In this document: positions 1-6,944 of the stretch, piece after piece
Layout of the letters: the number at the start of each line of letters is the position of its first letter
Position numbering within the stretch: position 1 is the stretch's first letter
Assembly: GCA_902783735.1 (NCBI GenBank)
Contig: CACZSE010000008.1
Coordinates: forward strand, 1 to 11,616
Origin: an uncultured Lachnospiraceae bacterium
GTDB lineage: Bacteria; Bacillota; Clostridia; Lachnospirales; Lachnospiraceae
DNA length: 11,616 nucleotides
Reading direction: 5' to 3'
The notes under the pieces: model-generated
The model's database searches: none
The model's input: the letters and a program-made list of their open reading frames with translations, nothing else
What the model was told of the DNA's origin: nothing
Made by a program: the position numbers and the translations under genes

Positions 1-486
1 GAACTTATGGAAGCGGCCAAGAATTCACTCGACAGGATCATAACCTGCGTAGCCAAGCTTCAAAATGCCATTGACATGTCTACGGGTGATACACTTGCAA
101 GAAATGAATATGCGATCATCGATGGCATGAAAGAATACCAGATGCGTTTTGAAGAGGCCATGGGTGATGATAATAATACCGCAACGGCTATCTCATCTAT
201 CTTTGAACTTGTTAAGTATATAAATGTAAACATGATCGAAGTATCTACAAAGGAAGGCTTCAAGCGCATGAAGGAGATGCTTGTTCTTCTGTGCGACGTA
301 CTCGGTCTTATCGTGGAGAAGAAAAAAGAGATACTTGACAGCGATATTGAAAAGCTTATAGAAGAACGTAAGCAGGCACGTGCGGACAAGAATTTCGCAA
401 AAGCCGATGAGATAAGAAAACAGCTCTCTGAAATGGGCATCATATTGGAAGATACCAGGGAAGGTGTAACGTGGAAGAGAGTTTAA
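1..486 (+). CDS. cysS: Cysteinyl-tRNA synthetase, C-terminal part (5' end outside window)
   Basis: CysRS charges tRNA-Cys with cysteine in the cytosol. The frame is already open at base 1 (Glu-Leu-Met-Glu-Ala-Ala...), so only about the last 161 residues are present, and the ATG at base 7 is an internal Met rather than the start. The visible part is the helical anticodon-binding region, followed by the characteristic CysRS tail: a charged helix with ARADKNFAKADEIRKQL, then a short strand pair ending in LEDTREGVTWKRV, close to the family C-terminus. The catalytic Rossmann domain, its zinc ligands and the HIGH/KMSKS motifs lie upstream and cannot be checked. The gene overlaps the next one (mrnC) by 16 bases, which fits the conserved Firmicutes order cysS-mrnC-rlmB-sigH and suggests co-transcription and translational coupling. 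I see no damage in the visible part. Confidence 0.95.
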   Translation, partial: ELMEAAKNSLDRIITCVAKLQNAIDMSTGDTLARNEYAIIDGMKEYQMRFEEAMGDDNNTATAISSIFELVKYINVNMIEVSTKEGFKRMKEMLVLLCDVLGLIVEKKKEILDSDIEKLIEERKQARADKNFAKADEIRKQLSEMGIILEDTREGVTWKRV

Positions 487-920
487 GTCTTCTGAATAAA
501 ATAAAGAAAGAATTTGCAACAGGAGAGGTGGATATAAATACATATTCACCTCTTACGCTTGCTTTTATAGGTGATTGTGTATACGATCTTGTGATAAGAA
601 CGGTTCTTGTGGCACATGCAAACAGGCAGCCGCAGAGTCTTCATAAGAAAAAGTCACAGATAGTTAAGGCTTCCAGTCAGGCGGCTTGTGCGGAAGCGGT
701 ACTTGAATATCTTTCACAGGATGAAGCCGACATATACAGGCGAGGCAGAAATGCTAAATCCTATACGTCGGCAAAAAATTCGTCAATATCCGATTACAGA
801 AAAGCAACCGGATTCGAAGCTCTTATAGGATATTTATATCTTACGGACAAAGAGGATCGCATGATGGAGATCATTAAGAGATCGATCGAATTGACGGGAT
901 TGGAGTTTTATGGACAATAA
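471..920 (+). CDS. mrnC: Mini-ribonuclease III (23S rRNA maturation)
   Basis: Mini-III is a dimeric RNase III-type nuclease without a double-stranded-RNA-binding domain; in Bacillus it trims the 23S rRNA precursor stems. The product is 149 aa, the usual family length. Visible motifs are FIGDCVYDLVIR (residues 32-43, with catalytic Asp35), the conserved basic stretch RRGRNAK (90-96), and YRKATGFEALIGYLYL (109-124) with catalytic Glu116. The start is GTG at 471, inside the last codons of cysS. A purine-rich GGGAAGG (458-464) lies 6 bases upstream and nothing better is nearby. The short N-terminus before the conserved region matches the family. The 3' end overlaps rlmB by 11 bases, so the gene is tightly coupled on both sides. 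No key residue is missing. Confidence 0.94.
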   Translation: MEESLSLLNKIKKEFATGEVDINTYSPLTLAFIGDCVYDLVIRTVLVAHANRQPQSLHKKKSQIVKASSQAACAEAVLEYLSQDEADIYRRGRNAKSYTSAKNSSISDYRKATGFEALIGYLYLTDKEDRMMEIIKRSIELTGLEFYGQ

Positions 921-1668
921 TACAAATGAAACTATCATAGAAGGACGAAATCCGGTCATTGAGGCTATCAGAGCCGGAAAGCCCATAGACAAGCTTTTTA
1001 TTCTTGACGGGTGCAATGACGGACCGGTCCTGACCATTAAGCGAGAAGCCAGGAATAATGAAATATTTGTTAAGTATGTCACAAAGGAGAGACTCGACCA
1101 GCTTTCCCAAACAGGGAAACATCAGGGAGTCATAGCCTATACCGCGGCATATGAATACAGTGAGCTTGAAGACATATTTAAACTGGCCGGGAACAGAGGC
1201 GAGGATCCCTTTGTGATCATATTGGACAATATTGAGGATCCGCACAATTTGGGAGCCATCATAAGAACGGCAAATCTTGCCGGTGCTCACGGTGTCATCA
1301 TACCAAAAAACAGAGCCGTGGGTTTAACGGCAGTTGTTGCCAGAACAAGCGCCGGCGCACTCAATTATACGCCTGTTGTAAGAGTAACAAACATAAGCAG
1401 AACAATTGAAGATCTGAAAAAACAGGGACTTTGGTTTGTTTGTGCGGATATGGACGGAACCCCCATGTATGATCTTAACATGAAAGGTCCGATCGGACTT
1501 GTTATCGGAAATGAGGGCGAGGGAGTTTCGAGACTTGTTAAACAATCATGCGATATGGTAGCATCAATTCCCATGAAGGGAGATATAGATTCACTTAATG
1601 CTTCCGTAGCAACAGGCGTTTTGGCTTATGAGATAGTAAGACAAAGAACAATGACTATAAAAAAGTGA
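910..1668 (+). CDS. rlmB: 23S rRNA (guanosine-2'-O-)-methyltransferase, TrmH/SpoU family
   Basis: This is a SPOUT-class methyltransferase that uses SAM to 2'-O-methylate a ribose in rRNA; the best match is RlmB (G2251 of 23S rRNA in E. coli numbering). It has 252 aa in two domains. The N-terminal SpoU substrate-binding domain (about 7-80) begins with the typical EGRNPVIEAIRAG. The trefoil-knot catalytic domain (about 100-245) has motif 1 DNIEDPHNLGAIIRTA (106-121, conserved Arg119), motif 2 LVIGNEGEGV (197-206) and motif 3 PMKGDIDSLNASVATG (221-236). The start is ATG at 910, which overlaps the mrnC stop; a GGAG at 902-905 sits rather close at 4 bases, as expected for a coupled start. Its position between mrnC and sigH fits the conserved operon. 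The exact target nucleotide is inferred from the family; a TrmH-type tRNA methylase is the main alternative but less likely in this context. Confidence 0.92.
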   Translation: MDNNTNETIIEGRNPVIEAIRAGKPIDKLFILDGCNDGPVLTIKREARNNEIFVKYVTKERLDQLSQTGKHQGVIAYTAAYEYSELEDIFKLAGNRGEDPFVIILDNIEDPHNLGAIIRTANLAGAHGVIIPKNRAVGLTAVVARTSAGALNYTPVVRVTNISRTIEDLKKQGLWFVCADMDGTPMYDLNMKGPIGLVIGNEGEGVSRLVKQSCDMVASIPMKGDIDSLNASVATGVLAYEIVRQRTMTIKK

Positions 1669-1669
1669 T

Positions 1670-1681
1670 GATCATTTGATC
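1670..1681. repeat. Small perfect dyad just before the sigH ribosome site
   Basis: GATCA-TT-TGATC is a perfect 5-bp inverted repeat in the 26-base rlmB-sigH gap, ending 2 bases before the AGAGG ribosome site. It could form a small hairpin that influences sigH translation, or it may be chance, since a 10-base palindrome is not rare. No function is claimed. Confidence 0.3.
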
Positions 1682-1694
1682 TGAGAGGTACACA

Positions 1695-2306
1695 TTGGAC
1701 CATTCATACAGTGAATATACAGATGAAGAACTTATCATGAACATGAGAGAGGGAGACAACAAGCTTGTCGATGTCATCATGGACAAATATAAGGATATGG
1801 TCAGGATGAAAGCCAGATCCATGTATATTCTCGGAGCGGAACCGGAAGATCTGATCCAGGAGGGCATGATAGGACTGTTCAAGGCTGTGAGGGATTACGA
1901 TACCGGGAGAGATGCTTCATTTGCCACATTTGCTTCTTTGTGTGTGAGCAGGCAGATGTATAATGCATTACAATCGGCCGGCAGACAAAAGCATATGCCG
2001 CTAAATACATATGTTTCGCTTTATGGGGAGAGAGATGGCGACAGCGACGGCTCTTCTGCGGTGGCTGTTGATGTTGTTTCCACAACTGACATAAATCCCG
2101 AACAGATGATAATAGATAAAGAAAATGTTGAAGCGCTTGAAAAGGCTATTGAAGAGAACCTGAGCAGGAAGGAAAAGCAGGTTCTTGAGCTTTCAATGAC
2201 CGGCATGGGATATGTTGAGATAGCCAAGGTACTGGGAATAGATGAAAAGTCTACGGATAATGCTCTGCAAAGAGCGCGTTCGAAAGTCAAGAAGCTGATA
2301 TTCTAA
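1695..2306 (+). CDS. sigH: RNA polymerase sigma factor SigH (sigma-30 type)
   Basis: This is a sigma-70-family factor of the Spo0H/SigH group, which directs transition-phase and, in spore formers, early sporulation transcription. It has 203 aa, near the family length. Region 2 spans about 24-96, with the core-binding motif AEPEDLIQEGMIGLFKAVRDYD (48-69), here split by position only, and SRQMYNAL...RQKHMPLN (85-104). A linker follows (about 105-145). Region 4 has a helix-turn-helix at about 172-197, including DEKSTDNALQRARSKVKK. The start is TTG at 1695: AGAGG (1684-1688) lies 6 bases upstream, and the homologous region begins immediately, so a later ATG would remove conserved residues. The gap after rlmB is only 26 bases and a terminator follows, so it is probably last in the operon. 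yacP, found between rlmB and sigH in Bacillus, is absent. Whether this organism sporulates cannot be judged from the window. Confidence 0.92.
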   Translation: MDHSYSEYTDEELIMNMREGDNKLVDVIMDKYKDMVRMKARSMYILGAEPEDLIQEGMIGLFKAVRDYDTGRDASFATFASLCVSRQMYNALQSAGRQKHMPLNTYVSLYGERDGDSDGSSAVAVDVVSTTDINPEQMIIDKENVEALEKAIEENLSRKEKQVLELSMTGMGYVEIAKVLGIDEKSTDNALQRARSKVKKLIF

Positions 2307-2330
2307 AATTTTTATAAATTGATATCTGAT

Positions 2331-2358
2331 GTATTGTAAAATTTCATTTACATGATAC
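2331..2358. repeat. Imperfect inverted repeat downstream of sigH
   Basis: TGTAAA-ATTTCA-TTTACA (2335-2352) is a perfect 6-bp dyad. It is extended outward by GTAT (2331-2334) pairing with ATAC (2355-2358) across a 2-base TG bulge, giving 10 bp in all. It lies 24 bases after the sigH stop and before the terminator. It could be an operator or a 3'-UTR hairpin. A shorter GTAT-TGTG-ATAC element at 2485-2496 shares the GTATTGT...GATAC wording. Confidence 0.4.
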
Positions 2359-2373
2359 ACTAACAGAGGATTG

Positions 2374-2416
2374 GGGAGATACGGATATAAAAATACCGCT
2401 ATTTCCCTATTTTTTT
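2374..2416 (+). terminator. Rho-independent terminator of the cysS-mrnC-rlmB-sigH operon
   Basis: GGGAGATA (2374-2381) pairs with TATTTCCC (2400-2407), including one G-U pair. The stem continues inward as CGG/CCG and TAT/ATA with single-base bulges, closing on an AAAA loop (2389-2392). This 14-bp stem is followed by a run of seven T (2410-2416), the classical intrinsic terminator layout. It lies 68 bases after the sigH stop and isolates the operon from the transporter gene downstream. Confidence 0.85.
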
Positions 2417-2496
2417 GTCGAAAATACGCATTTTATTTGCAATAATATCCGGGCAGATCAGGTTATGCTTTTTAATAATTTTGTGTATTGTGATAC

Positions 2497-2524
2497 TTGA
2501 CACTCCGGATCATTTATATATAAT
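2497..2524 (+). promoter_or_regulatory. Sigma-A promoter of the RND permease gene
   Basis: A perfect -35 TTGACA (2497-2502) and a perfect -10 TATAAT (2519-2524) are separated by 16 bases. The predicted start site is near 2531, giving a leader of about 77 bases before the ATG at 2608. With the terminator upstream, the permease gene is expected to be its own transcription unit. GTAT-TGTG-ATAC (2485-2496) abuts the -35, and a dyad begins at the predicted +1. Confidence 0.82.
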
Positions 2525-2530
2525 AAATTT

Positions 2531-2550
2531 GAACACATGAGCAGATGTTC
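2531..2550. promoter_or_regulatory. Dyad at the predicted transcription start of the RND gene
   Basis: GAACA...TGTTC is a 5-bp inverted repeat spanning 20 bases, starting at the predicted +1 of the promoter. With a 2-base bulge it also folds as GAA/TTC plus CAT/ATG. The position suits a repressor operator (efflux genes are often controlled by TetR- or MarR-type repressors) or a 5'-end hairpin. No regulator gene is visible in the window, so the role is inferred. Confidence 0.35.
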
Positions 2551-2569
2551 ATATGATACGACGAAAAAT

Positions 2570-2582
2570 CCGCATATTGCGG
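2570..2582 (+). other. Leader hairpin before the RND ribosome site
   Basis: CCGCA-TAT-TGCGG forms a GC-rich 5-bp stem with a 3-base loop in the leader. It ends 13 bases upstream of the AGGAG (2596-2600) that sets the ATG start at 2608. There is no T-run after it, so it is not a terminator; it may simply stabilise the leader. Confidence 0.4.
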
Positions 2583-2607
2583 TTTGCATATCGTTAGGAG
2601 AAATTTT

Positions 2608-5600
2608 ATGTCAAAGTTTAGTGTAAAAAAACCGTTTACTATTCTGGTTGCGGTCATTGCGGCTATTACACTTGGTGTGGTAAGTCTTGTAAAGCTGCAG
2701 CTTGATCTTTTACCGGAAATCTCACTGCCGTATCTGATAGTTGTTACAACATATCCGGGTGCAAGTTCGGAAAAGGTCGAAGAAGAAGTTTGTAAGCCGA
2801 TGGAAAGTGCCCTGGGTACCATAAACGGCGTTGAAAACATTTACAGTATCTGTAATGAGAATTACGGCATGGTGGAACTTGAATTCCAGGACGGAACCAA
2901 TCTCGACAGTGCCATGGTAAAGGTCAGCAGTGCATTGAATACCCTTGAGGCGTATCTGCCGGAGGACTGCGGTACGCCGGCTATTTTGGAGATCGGTACC
3001 AACATGCTGGCAAATATGTATCTTGCGGTCAGCATGGAAGGCGTTTCATCCGAAGAATTATCTCAGTTTGTAGAAGATAACATCGCACCTGCTTTCGAAC
3101 GTCAGGAAGGTGTTGCTTCCGTTTCATCTCTCGGACTTATCCAAAAGACAATTCAGGTTGAACTTGATAAAGAAAAAGTAGATGTATTAAATGACAAGAT
3201 CCTCGCATCAACAGATGAGGCGTTTGCCGATGCGGTTAAGCAGTTGGATGATGCAAAAAAACAGCTTGAAGAATCTCAGGACTCATTAAATAAGAGCAAA
3301 AAAGATATGGCAAAGTCCGAGAAGAAGCTTGAGGACGGTAAGCAGGATCTTATAGATGGTCAGAAGGAACTGGATGACGGAAAAAATGAACTGGCCGAAA
3401 ACAGATCAAAGCTTGCTGACAGCAAAGAAGAACTGGAAAAAGGAAAACAGGAACTTGAGGATAAGAAGAAAGAAACCTACGATAAGCTTGCACTTGCAAG
3501 TGAAGCTCTGAATCAGTTAAATGCCTACAAGGCAAGGCTTGTTGAGCAACAGGCACAACTTGAGACTTTAAAACAGATAAGAGATGCCGCACAACAGGCA
3601 TCGGATGGTGCTTCAGGTATTGATTATATGACCATTGTGAACATATTCATCAGTGCCGATGCAAACCAGGATGGTGTCATTTCCTCCGAAGAATACGAGA
3701 ATCTCGTGGCGGCATATCCGAATATCGAGGAGATGCTGAGCAAACTCGGAATATCTTCATCGGATATCATAGATAAGAGTACGGATGAAATAAAGCAGCT
3801 TGTAGAAAATATACAGAGCCAGTTAAAAAAGATCGACAGCTACAATGCCGAGATCGATGCACTCGAAGTAGAGATCGAAGTAACAAAGGGCATCATCAAA
3901 GAATATGAAAAAAAGCTTGGCGGTATGACTGAGGCTGATATAGAGAAGGCTAAGATGGAGGCTGCTGCCGGATTTGGAAGCGCCGATGCACAGCTTACTC
4001 TGGGCAAGGCGACACTTGAATCGAGTGAACTTCAGCTTGATTCTGCCGAAAAGAGTCTTGAGGATGCTCAAAAGCAGTTAGATGACGGCTGGGATACCAT
4101 AAACGACAGTACCGAGCAGCTCGCGGACGGCTGGAAGCAGATAACCGACGGACAGAAGAAGATAACCGATGGCTGGGACGATTACAACGATGCGGTTAAA
4201 ACTTATGAAAAACAGAAGGCGGAGGCCATTAAAAAGGCAAATGCCGACAGCCTTTTGCAGTTAGATACGCTCGCAGGACTTATATATGCGCAGAACTTTG
4301 AGATGCCTGCCGGATATGTTGATGACAAGCTTGACAATTCATGGCTTATAAAAGTCGGTCAGAATTTTGAAGAAGTAGATGAACTTGAAGATGTTGTCTT
4401 AGTCAACATACATAACGTTGGAGATGTAAAACTCGGAGATGTTGCCAACATAACCGTGATAGATAATTCGGAAGACAGTTATGTAAGACTGGGAAATGAA
4501 AAGGGTATCCTGCTTTCCATATTCAAGAGCAGCATTGCCGGAACAAATGAAGTCAGCAGAGTCTGTGAAGAGACCATGGAAGAACTTATGAACAGATACG
4601 AAGGACTCAGCATATCTGTTCTCATGGATCAGGGTGATTATATAGATATCATCGTTAAGAGTGTTCTTCAGTCCATGGCCATCGGTGCATTACTTGCTGT
4701 TATCATACTGGCTATATTCCTGAAAGATGCAAAGCCTACAATGGTTGTTGCGATAAGCATTCCGTTGTCGGTTTTGATGGCTCTCATTTTAATGTACTTC
4801 TCGGATATATCACTCAACATGCTCTCGCTGTCGGGACTTGCTCTCGGTATAGGTATGTTGGTTGATAACTCCATAGTTGTTATAGAAAACATATACAGAC
4901 TGCGGGGCAGGGGCGTAGAGGCACCGCGAGCAGCCGTACAGGGCACAAAGCAGGTTGCCGGAGCCATAACATCGTCTACATTGACGACGGCCTGTGTATT
5001 CCTGCCGATGATCTATACCACGGGTCTTGTAAGGGATCTGATGGCACCTATGTGTCTGACCATAGTATTCTGCCTCATGGCTTCACTTCTTATAGCCATG
5101 ACCGTGGTACCTGCGGCATCATCAACGATATTAAGAAATGCCAAACCAAAAGAGCATCGTTTCTTTGATAAGATTCAGGATGCTTACGGAAATGCTCTTG
5201 CTTTTTGTCTTAAGAGAAAATGGATACCGATATCGGCAGCCATAGCATTACTTGCATTTACGGGATGGCTCGTGATAAGGATGGGTATAGTTGTAATCCC
5301 TGAGATGACCATGAACCAGATTCAGGCAACGCTTGAATTTGATGAAGATAAAGACAAGCAATACTGCTTTGAGACTACCGATGAAGTCATTGAGAGAATA
5401 CTTGGTGTCGAGGGTATTGGTTCTGTCGGTGTAATGGCCGGAGGCGATGAAACTCTTTTAAGTGCAGACCTTGCAGCCCAATCTTTAAATTTCAGATATA
5501 TGCAGTTTTTCATTTTGACTGAAGATCCAAAGGCCGGTTCGGATGAGATCGAAAGGATCATGAAAGATCTTGAAAACAGTGTGTCTGATCTCGATGTGGA

Positions 5601-6912
5601 TTTCAAGATCGCTACGGCTTCTTCCGAGATGGAAGGGCTGACGGGCGGTACCGGATTATCTTTAAATATTTACGGAGACGATCTTGGTAAATTGAATGAA
5701 ATATCCCATGATATCATGGACATTATAGGCGGCATAGAAGGATATACTGACATATCCAATGGTGAAGAGGACGCTGATAAGGTTATACATCTTGTGATAG
5801 ATAAGAATAAGGCGATGGCAATGGGATTGTCCGTTGCGCAGATCTATCAGGATATAAACTCAAAGCTCACAACATCAAAATCTTCTGTTTCGGTAACAGT
5901 AGACGGAATAGAGATGGATATCAAGATAGTCGATGAGATGGAGCCTCTCACAAAAGAGAATCTCATGGATTATACCTTCACTGTAGATGCTTACGATGAG
6001 GATGACGACCAGATCACCGAAGAACATACACTGTCCGAGATAGCAAAGCAGGAGGTCAGCGATGTTGTAAACAGAATTGACAGGAAGAACCAGTCAAGAT
6101 ATATCACTGTTACGGCTTCGGTTAAGGATGGATACAACACAACGCTGCTGACAAGACAGCTCGAGCCTTTACTTGAAAAGTATCCGATGCCTTCAGGCTA
6201 TACATATGAGCTTGGCGGAGAATATGACACTGTTTTGCAGATGGTAAAACAGATGCTTTTGGTTGCCGCTCTTGGTATGCTGTTTATATATCTTGTTATG
6301 GTGGCACAGTTCCAGAGCTTACTGAGTCCTTTCATAGTATTGTTCACAATACCGCTTGCGTTTACAGGAGGTTTTTTGGCACTCTGGCTTACAAAGGAAA
6401 ATATGTCGGTTATAAGCATGATGGGACTTATAGTACTCATGGGTACTGTCGTAAATAACGGTATAGTATTCGTCGATTACACGAATCAGCTTCGTAAATC
6501 CGGCTTAGACAGACATAATGCTCTTATAGCTACGGGAAAGACACGTATGCGTCCTATCCTTATGACAGCACTTACCACGATCTTAGCCGAGAGTAATCTC
6601 ATGATGGGAGATGACATGGGAGCACAGCTCGGAAGAGGCATGGCGCTCGTTATTGCCGGAGGACTGGCTTATGCTACACTCATGACTCTGTTCATTATAC
6701 CGGTAATGTACGATATCCTCTTTAAGAAACAGCCACTCGACGTAGATACGGGCAGCGAGGATCTTGATGATATCATGGATGATGCAGAGGAATATATAGC
6801 TATGATGGCTCAGAAAGGCATAGATATAAGCGAGGAGTCACAGGAACCCGAAGTGAAGGTTGAAGAGTATGATCCCGAGACAGACGATGAGATCATACCG
6901 TTTGATGAATAA
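2608..6912 (+). CDS. RND-superfamily (HAE1/AcrB-like) export permease with a coiled-coil/EF-hand insertion
   Basis: This is a proton-driven membrane exporter of the RND family; Gram-positive relatives include SwrC (surfactin efflux). The start is ATG 2608, with AGGAG 7 bases upstream; an in-frame ATG at 2584 has no ribosome site. It has 1434 aa, against about 1030-1050 usual. TM1 is at about 10-28, followed by DLLPEISLP (33-41) and YPGAS. After the first pore-domain half comes an insertion of about 345 residues (about 200-545), then the family sequence resumes at QNFEMPAG (562-569). The first TM bundle (about 690-850) has GIGMLVDNSIVVIENI, with the proton-relay Asp at 753 followed by Asn754 where AcrB has a second Asp. 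The second half repeats the fold, with GTVVNNGIVFVDYTNQLR near 1280 and TRMRPILMTALTT, and ends in an acidic cytosolic tail of about 60 residues. No adaptor or channel gene is adjacent. The substrate is unknown; lipid, peptide or surfactant export are all possible. Confidence 0.9.
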   Translation: MSKFSVKKPFTILVAVIAAITLGVVSLVKLQLDLLPEISLPYLIVVTTYPGASSEKVEEEVCKPMESALGTINGVENIYSICNENYGMVELEFQDGTNLDSAMVKVSSALNTLEAYLPEDCGTPAILEIGTNMLANMYLAVSMEGVSSEELSQFVEDNIAPAFERQEGVASVSSLGLIQKTIQVELDKEKVDVLNDKILASTDEAFADAVKQLDDAKKQLEESQDSLNKSKKDMAKSEKKLEDGKQDLIDGQKELDDGKNELAENRSKLADSKEELEKGKQELEDKKKETYDKLALASEALNQLNAYKARLVEQQAQLETLKQIRDAAQQASDGASGIDYMTIVNIFISADANQDGVISSEEYENLVAAYPNIEEMLSKLGISSSDIIDKSTDEIKQLVENIQSQLKKIDSYNAEIDALEVEIEVTKGIIKEYEKKLGGMTEADIEKAKMEAAAGFGSADAQLTLGKATLESSELQLDSAEKSLEDAQKQLDDGWDTINDSTEQLADGWKQITDGQKKITDGWDDYNDAVKTYEKQKAEAIKKANADSLLQLDTLAGLIYAQNFEMPAGYVDDKLDNSWLIKVGQNFEEVDELEDVVLVNIHNVGDVKLGDVANITVIDNSEDSYVRLGNEKGILLSIFKSSIAGTNEVSRVCEETMEELMNRYEGLSISVLMDQGDYIDIIVKSVLQSMAIGALLAVIILAIFLKDAKPTMVVAISIPLSVLMALILMYFSDISLNMLSLSGLALGIGMLVDNSIVVIENIYRLRGRGVEAPRAAVQGTKQVAGAITSSTLTTACVFLPMIYTTGLVRDLMAPMCLTIVFCLMASLLIAMTVVPAASSTILRNAKPKEHRFFDKIQDAYGNALAFCLKRKWIPISAAIALLAFTGWLVIRMGIVVIPEMTMNQIQATLEFDEDKDKQYCFETTDEVIERILGVEGIGSVGVMAGGDETLLSADLAAQSLNFRYMQFFILTEDPKAGSDEIERIMKDLENSVSDLDVDFKIATASSEMEGLTGGTGLSLNIYGDDLGKLNEISHDIMDIIGGIEGYTDISNGEEDADKVIHLVIDKNKAMAMGLSVAQIYQDINSKLTTSKSSVSVTVDGIEMDIKIVDEMEPLTKENLMDYTFTVDAYDEDDDQITEEHTLSEIAKQEVSDVVNRIDRKNQSRYITVTASVKDGYNTTLLTRQLEPLLEKYPMPSGYTYELGGEYDTVLQMVKQMLLVAALGMLFIYLVMVAQFQSLLSPFIVLFTIPLAFTGGFLALWLTKENMSVISMMGLIVLMGTVVNNGIVFVDYTNQLRKSGLDRHNALIATGKTRMRPILMTALTTILAESNLMMGDDMGAQLGRGMALVIAGGLAYATLMTLFIIPVMYDILFKKQPLDVDTGSEDLDDIMDDAEEYIAMMAQKGIDISEESQEPEVKVEEYDPETDDEIIPFDE
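3223..3477 (+). other. Heptad-repeat helical arm 1 within the RND permease
   Basis: Residues 206-290 form an unbroken heptad series with Leu (one Met) at 213, 220, 227, 234, 241, 248, 255, 262, 269, 276 and 283. The residue three places on is nearly always small: Ala, Ser, Ser, Ser, Gly, Gly, Gly, Asn, Ser, Gly. Typical units are LEDGKQD, LIDGQKE and LDDGKNE. This reads as one long, strongly charged helix. Similar L-x-D-G heptads occur in other Gram-positive membrane proteins such as YhgE/Pip and MMPL types. Confidence 0.85.
3658..3693 (+). other. EF-hand calcium-binding loop inside the RND insertion
   Basis: Residues 351-362 read DANQDGVISSEE. This matches the canonical 12-residue EF-hand loop: Asp at 1, Asn at 3, Asp at 5, Gly at 6, a hydrophobic Ile at 8 and Glu at 12. 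It is flanked by plausible E and F helices (DYMTIVNIFISA before, EYENLVAAY after). The loop lies near the middle of the insertion, between the two long arms, and hence on the outer face of the membrane. Calcium binding is inferred from the motif; one isolated EF-hand is weaker evidence than a pair. Confidence 0.75.
3994..4227 (+). other. Heptad-repeat helical arm 2 within the RND permease
   Basis: Residues 463-540 continue the heptad pattern, with Leu/Ile/Tyr at 463, 470, 477, 484, 491, 498, 505, 512, 519, 526 and 533. Small residues (Gly, Ser, Ala) sit three places later in ten of the eleven units. Trp recurs at one heptad position (495, 509, 523) in LDDGWDT, LADGWKQ and ITDGWDD. The arm has exactly as many heptads as arm 1, as expected for the returning strand of an antiparallel helical hairpin. 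Confidence 0.85.
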
Positions 6913-6944
6913 GAATTTATAAGAACGAAATAAGACATAAAAAG

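Noticed and set aside
874..1290. Minus-strand open frame of 138 codons
   Set aside because: It lies inside rlmB, whose SPOUT motifs are intact on the plus strand. It has no ribosome site and no recognisable protein pattern.
2417..2496. Possible small gene or RNA between the sigH terminator and the permease promoter
   Set aside because: The stretch is A/T-rich with no open frame with a ribosome site and no clear paired terminator; nothing supports a gene.
2374..2607. Riboswitch upstream of the transporter
   Set aside because: The leader after the predicted start is about 77 bases with only short stems and no antiterminator arrangement or known aptamer core.
3230..3480. Repeated DNA wording that looks like a tandem repeat
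   Set aside because: The period is 21 bases and follows the seven-residue heptad of the encoded helix; the codons vary, so this is protein repetition rather than a DNA repeat or CRISPR.
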